From the NCBI GenBank assembly GCA_964016985.1, contig OZ024825.1, positions 32,146,057-32,210,056 on the forward strand: a stretch of DNA of 64,000 nucleotides. Reading direction: 5' to 3'. The notes below the pieces were generated by a model, which did no database searches, was not told the origin of the DNA, and saw only the letters and a list, made by a program, of their open reading frames with translations. The first letter of the stretch is position 1; the number at the start of each line of letters is the position of its first letter. Positions 12,801-18,800 of the stretch are shown here, in pieces. The stretch comes from Anodontia alba. Taxonomy: Eukaryota; Mollusca; Bivalvia; Lucinida; Lucinidae. The position numbers were made by a program, and so were the translations under genes.

Positions 12801-15800
12801 TTTAATGTTTTACATAGCCCTAGATAAGGCACTTTTGTTTCAGTCAAAAAGTATTGATAATTTTCTTATTTTTCCATGAAAACATATATTGTGGGTATTC
12901 ATTAGAAGTGCCTCATTGAGGCACTTCTAATGAGTACCCACAACATATGTTTTCATGGAGAAATAAGAATCATATTTCTAGGATACTCGCTCCTATCTAG
13001 AGCTATGTTTTTAGAAGCTACTTTTTGTTTATCATATAGGTTCTACTTCATTTCACCATACACTGTGCATATGCAAAAACGTCTGAACAGACATATGTTA
13101 GTACATGTTTTATTAACCCTTAAACTGACATATATTAAACACAGAAAAACAGTAGTTAGAAGACATTCATTCTTTGCATGAAAATATTTTCTTCTTTAAA
13201 AGATAGTTTAGTAAATAGTAGTGGAAATATCTCTCTGTGGTTTTTGCTGCTGAGTTAAAAATTTAGCTATGTTTATCGTATGTATCTAGACACCTTACCA
13301 TACTACCTAAATTTCCAATAAAACCATTTTCATCTGTCAATGAGTTTAAAACACTGCTGGATGCGTAGCAAGCAATGTGGACCCTGAGATGTCTCATTTT
13401 GTGGTGTGTCAGATGCTGTGTTTTACAGCATCTGATCTTGATCTACACTGTTTGCTCAGGCCTTTCTGTCCCAATGTATATGGTAAATAAAATTGTATTG
13501 ACCTAATTACTATACATAACCTTATAAGTGCACAGTCATGCAATTTTCAGGGCCCAGTTGTTCAAAACTTAACGAAGTTGTTAGCTATCTTAAAATATGG
13601 CAAATACATTGATATTTTTTTCTGAATAAATGTGGGTGCTTTTGCATTGCAAAATCTACGAACTTGCAGACAAGGTTATGCAGCCATAGCTTTGTTTACA
13701 GTATGACAAAGCTGGTCACCTGTCATGTTACATCACAGTTCCCTAGGTCCGTGGCTTTGCCTGTTTCATTTGACAAATGAAACCAGACCAGAAACCATAT
13801 TGACTGTCTAGCAGTACCACCTAGTAGAAAAAAGAAAGGGTCTAATAATTGAAATTGGGCAAGTACTGCACCATAGCATAAATTACCTGACCCTTTGTTT
13901 CAAGTAGATTGGTTGGTAACAAAAACTTTTCTGAGCACCCCTTTTTCTGGAGCCCGACTCACAAGAGTCTTATTGGTTGACACATTACGAAAACACGCCT
14001 ATTCAATTATATTGAAGATTTCACCACCAAAAATTGAAAGTTTTCAGATAAAAATTCTGATATTTTTCATATTTCTTCTCAAAACATACATTGTGGGTAC
14101 TCATTAGAACTGCCTTGGTGAGGCTGTTCTAATGAGTACCCCACAATCTATGTTTTTTAGCAAAATAAGAAAAATACTGTATATGCCTGTAAACCCCAGT
14201 TTTACTATATAAAAGTAGGGTTCAAGGGGTTCAAAATTATAGACGTATTTTCGTGATGTGTTCACTGATACATTCTGTAGTATCCAAAAATTCTCTAAGT
14301 GAACAGCATGTTGATCTAGGTATTTATTGTCTTCATTATTGCATAAATTGCCTTCACTCCTTTCACTTCTAGTTTTAGTTTATTTCCCATAAACATGCAC
14401 TTTTCTCTGTACAAATATTTTGCTGGCTTCATTGAAAAATGTATAATTTTGATTGAGGTACAATTTATCTTCTTTTATTTAAGACTAGTCTACACCATCA
14501 TATATCTTGAAATGAATTGAATATTGAATTGAATTGAATAAACAGTTCTTTCAATGTCTTGAAAATGATAGAGCTTCCACCTATTTTTTGAGCTGATAAA
14601 GCTGATAATAATAATGGGCGCTGGGATAGCTCAATCTGGATAGCTCAATCTGTAGCGATGTTTGTCTCATGACTAGCTACCCAGTCAGCATTCTACGTAA
14701 ATCTATATCGGGCCGCCATCGGCCCGTCAGGGTAGCTGACGGGCCGATGACGGACCGATGTAGATTTACGTAGAATGCTAGCTGGGTACACACCTGTGCC
14801 GTGTAGGTTCAAGTCCAGTTGGGGACATGATGATGTGGTATGTGTGAATGGTTGGCAGTTCTCTCCCGATTGCGGTGGTTTCACAGGGTATTTCCCAGTC
14901 CATATACAACTGGAAACAACCCGGGCTTTCTTCCACCATCAAACTGTCCTCTGAAGTAATAGTCAGATTGACGGATTCAGAGTAATTGGTAGAAAAAAAA
15001 AATAAGATGACAGTTGATGACTACAAGCAGCTGAAACAGAAATTTTCTGGGTCATGCTGTGCTTATTTACATCCAATTACAGTAGTAAACAATGGCAACC
15101 TGAACGGGCAAAAGCTAGTGTTGATAAATTCATTGAACTGTATCAGGATAGACCAGTTTTATGGAACAACAGTTTGAAGATATACCATGACAAGAACAAG
15201 ACAGATTCAGCCTTAAAAAATGAAATTTACTTATCATATTAATGCTAAGCATTCTGGGTAAAGTTTTCAGTAGACATTTTTTTTCTTACTTTTTCCAAGA
15301 AAACAGGATTTGAGATTTCATGCAAATTGAAGACAATTTGCATGGAATGTCAGATCCCTTTTTCAGTGAAACACATTTGAATATATAATCCAAAAACATG
15401 TCACATTTTCAGTCAAAGACTAAAATTATGAGACATAGTTCCCACCAAATACTGAAATATTGATAAATATATGATTCAAGAAAAATTGTAAGTGTAGAAA
15501 AGATATTGGTCTTGCTTTGAATAAATTCAAATCAAGAAATGTAATGGGTCTAAACTCAACTTGAATCATAGAATTTCCTACAATCATATTCTTCATACCA
15601 ATAAGTTTGAGAGCCTAAACGGGGCTTCAAAGGTTTTTCCTCTTTGAAATATGAGCCACAATGGGAAAACCCGTACCTTCTGACATGTGCTCCCAACAAT
15701 ACAAATCAGCTTGTACATCTGTGCAGTCTGATCAGAGTCTTCATTGTCCACATAAAGTAACTTTGCAAAAACTTTGCAACCTTGGTTATTCAAAATATGT

Positions 15801-18800
15801 CCAGTGAAGATTCTGATCAGAATGCACATTCATGCAGTCTAATCAGAATCCTAGTTGGATGCACATGTCTGAAGGTATGTTTGCTGATGGTGCAGTTCAT
15901 ATCAAGTTAAGATCTTAGTGACCTGTTTAGACCCTGCTAAGTTTACACATCCAATGAATCTGTTCAGCATATAAAGTAAATGTCCTAAAAATTTCGAACA
16001 CCTAAATGTCTGACAAAATGGCATATGCAAACAGTGCAGACCCAGATCAGACTGCTCCAAAGGAGCAGTCTGATCAGGGTCTACACTGTTTGCTATTCTA
16101 CTAAGCATTTTAAGAGACAGCTGCATAAAAGACAAAATTTAAGCTAAAAAGTATGGTATAAAGTGTTCGAAATTTTAGGACATCACCATATATTGTTTGA
16201 AATTACTGTATTTTTCCTAAAAATTTGGACACCTTATCTCCTTATCTCACTTGTCCTAAAATTTGAACATGTCTATTTTTTTACATGTTGATGTATCTAA
16301 ATATGTGCTAGCTAAGTGACAAACAGTGTATACTCTGATCAGCAGCAGTCTAATAAGGCTGTACTATGTTTGCGCGGAATCTAAATTGTCCATACACCTA
16401 ATGTTAGGGAACAGCAAAACCTGTTTACCCTAATTATTGGGACATCTTAACCCTTGTCCTACTGAACCCAGATATGCCCTGCCTTTGCAAACAGTGTGGA
16501 TCCAGATCAGTTGGCTTCTGAAGAAGCCAACTGATCTAGATCTGCACTGTTTGTCATTAAGTATTTGAATTTGTATCAACAACCTAGATCAAGTAATTTG
16601 ATTGGTGGGAAATTAGAAGTGGGCGTGGCATCTTAATTTATTATTCAGCATGACACAGGTTAACTCCTTACCATCTTTTTCTAAACTTGTAACAAGATCA
16701 TATTTCTACATGTACCTGTTTATGTGTCTATATAAAAACTGCTGGATGAATGACACTTGGCATAGACCCTGATCAGAGGCCACTTTCTGAACAGTAGATC
16801 TTGATAAGACTGTGGGTATTCTGGATGATATACCAAATTTACAAATTCAGATGGATAGGTCTGAGCAAACAGTGAAGACCAAATCAGACTTTGCAGAATG
16901 TGGCTTTTAACTCTTTCCCTACTAGTGGAAACTTTTGTCATCTACTGATATCTTTTGCAAACAGTTTGGACCCAGATCAGCATGACAAAATGTCGGGCCT
17001 GGTCTGGATCCAAACTGTTTGAATTATGATGTATTCCTGAAAGATTTTATTGAAAAAGTTAATTTAAAAATAAAAATTCCACAAATGATAAAAAAGCTTG
17101 CAAAATTACCTGTGCCACTTACCCAGAAGTTTTTAGACACATTTACAAGTTGTAAAATGAATTTGATCATATTATACGAGTGTGATAAGGAGTTCTTACC
17201 CAGAAGTTTTTAGACACATTTACAAGTTGTAAAATGAATTTGATCATATTATACGAGTGTGATAAGGAGTTTGACATCCAAATGTTAAGGATGAATGTGG
17301 TAGGTGGTCACACAGGTAATAAGGTTGATTTTCTATTTGAAGCTGCTCAGTTGTTATCAAAATTATCAATCTTATTTAACTCTTCCCCCCCCCCACTCCC
17401 CTCCCCTCCCCCCACCCCCTTTCTGAAAAAGGGTCTACTCTAAAAGGAAAACAGTTGCTCCCCTTTTCAGAGGGAGACAAAATCAATTTTACAGTACCTC
17501 ACCATTACCTTTCTTGAAAGTGTATCAGTTCCTTATAAGCTTTATGTGAGCAAGACTTCAATTTTCACTTGAAACAGTAAAAGTGAACAATTTCAAAAAT
17601 AAAACATGCAGAGGATCATTTTAGCTTTCAGTCATGTCATTCAGTTTCAGATCTTTATGTGAGCAAGACTTCAATTTTCACCTGAAACAGTAAAAATGAA
17701 CAATTTCAAAAATAAAACTTGCAGAGGATTGTTTTAGCTTTCAGTCATGTCATTCAGTTTTTCATTTTTTAACATTCACATCTGTTTATCTTGTTGTCGC
17801 CGGCCTCGATGGCTCAGTTGGATGCGCCGTCCGACTGGAGACCAGGAGGTCGCGGGTTCAACCCCCCCCCCTCCCCCCCGAGGTGGGTACTATTCTTTCA
17901 TGGAGATTGATCATGAAATATTTTCTACGGTTATTCTCTCCCTTCTGCTGATTCAAGAAGGGCAGTTGTCAGTTTCTGGCGAAAGAATGTGCACAATACT
18001 GGTTAACTGCTTAGAGGACTAAGCCTGCCCAGTAAACATATGGTTAGGTAAACTGACCACGCTCGACATGCATACCAACACCATGAATATTCAAAATAAA
18101 AGCATTCTTATAATAATTTCTGGCTAATAACAAAGGTCTGATGACATGACAATATATTATCAAGGCAGCCCAATGCATTTGGGAATAGCCTACTTCTGTC
18201 TGCACCTGATCGGTTAGAATTAATGTTAGCCATAATCTCAACATTTCATTGGTTGACTATTGGTACAGATCTGTTTCATTAAAGGGAGTTAACTTTTTGA
18301 GCATTGTAGTGTTGTGGTGGGCAGGGACTAGTGTTGGCAAGGGAGTATGTCATAAGGAAATGAACACAAAATTTGCACATTTTCTTTGACTTTCCACATT
18401 ATTCCTCATGAAATAATTCAGATACCAAGGGATTTGGATTGGACCCACCAAAACTCATCTGGATCCACAACATAAGTGACATCACTGCACAATAAACTGA
18501 ATTACCGTATTCGACCTAATTACCGCACAGTGCGCTTAGGTTTTTCAAAATATGACTCTACTTACTAAGGATACCCTTAAAAACAAATATCAACAAAGGC
18601 CTTATTTGGTGTTTATGCGAGTTTTTTTTTTCTGATTTTCTTTATTAAAACATATGTTGTGGGTACTCATTTGAATTGCATCGACAAGTTGATGCAATTC
18701 AAATGGGTACCCACAACATATGCCTTTATAAAGAAGTAGACAAAAAGTACACTGGCTATAATTTGAAGACTATGGAATTGCTTGACTGTGCGCTTATAGG

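Noticed and set aside
12930..13181. Open frame over a MITE and its flank
   Set aside because: The first part is the arm of a PC hairpin; no protein similarity.
17795..17870. Functional tRNA gene
   Set aside because: A and B box-like motifs are present, but the anticodon and acceptor stems do not close and a SINE body follows; other copies share that body.
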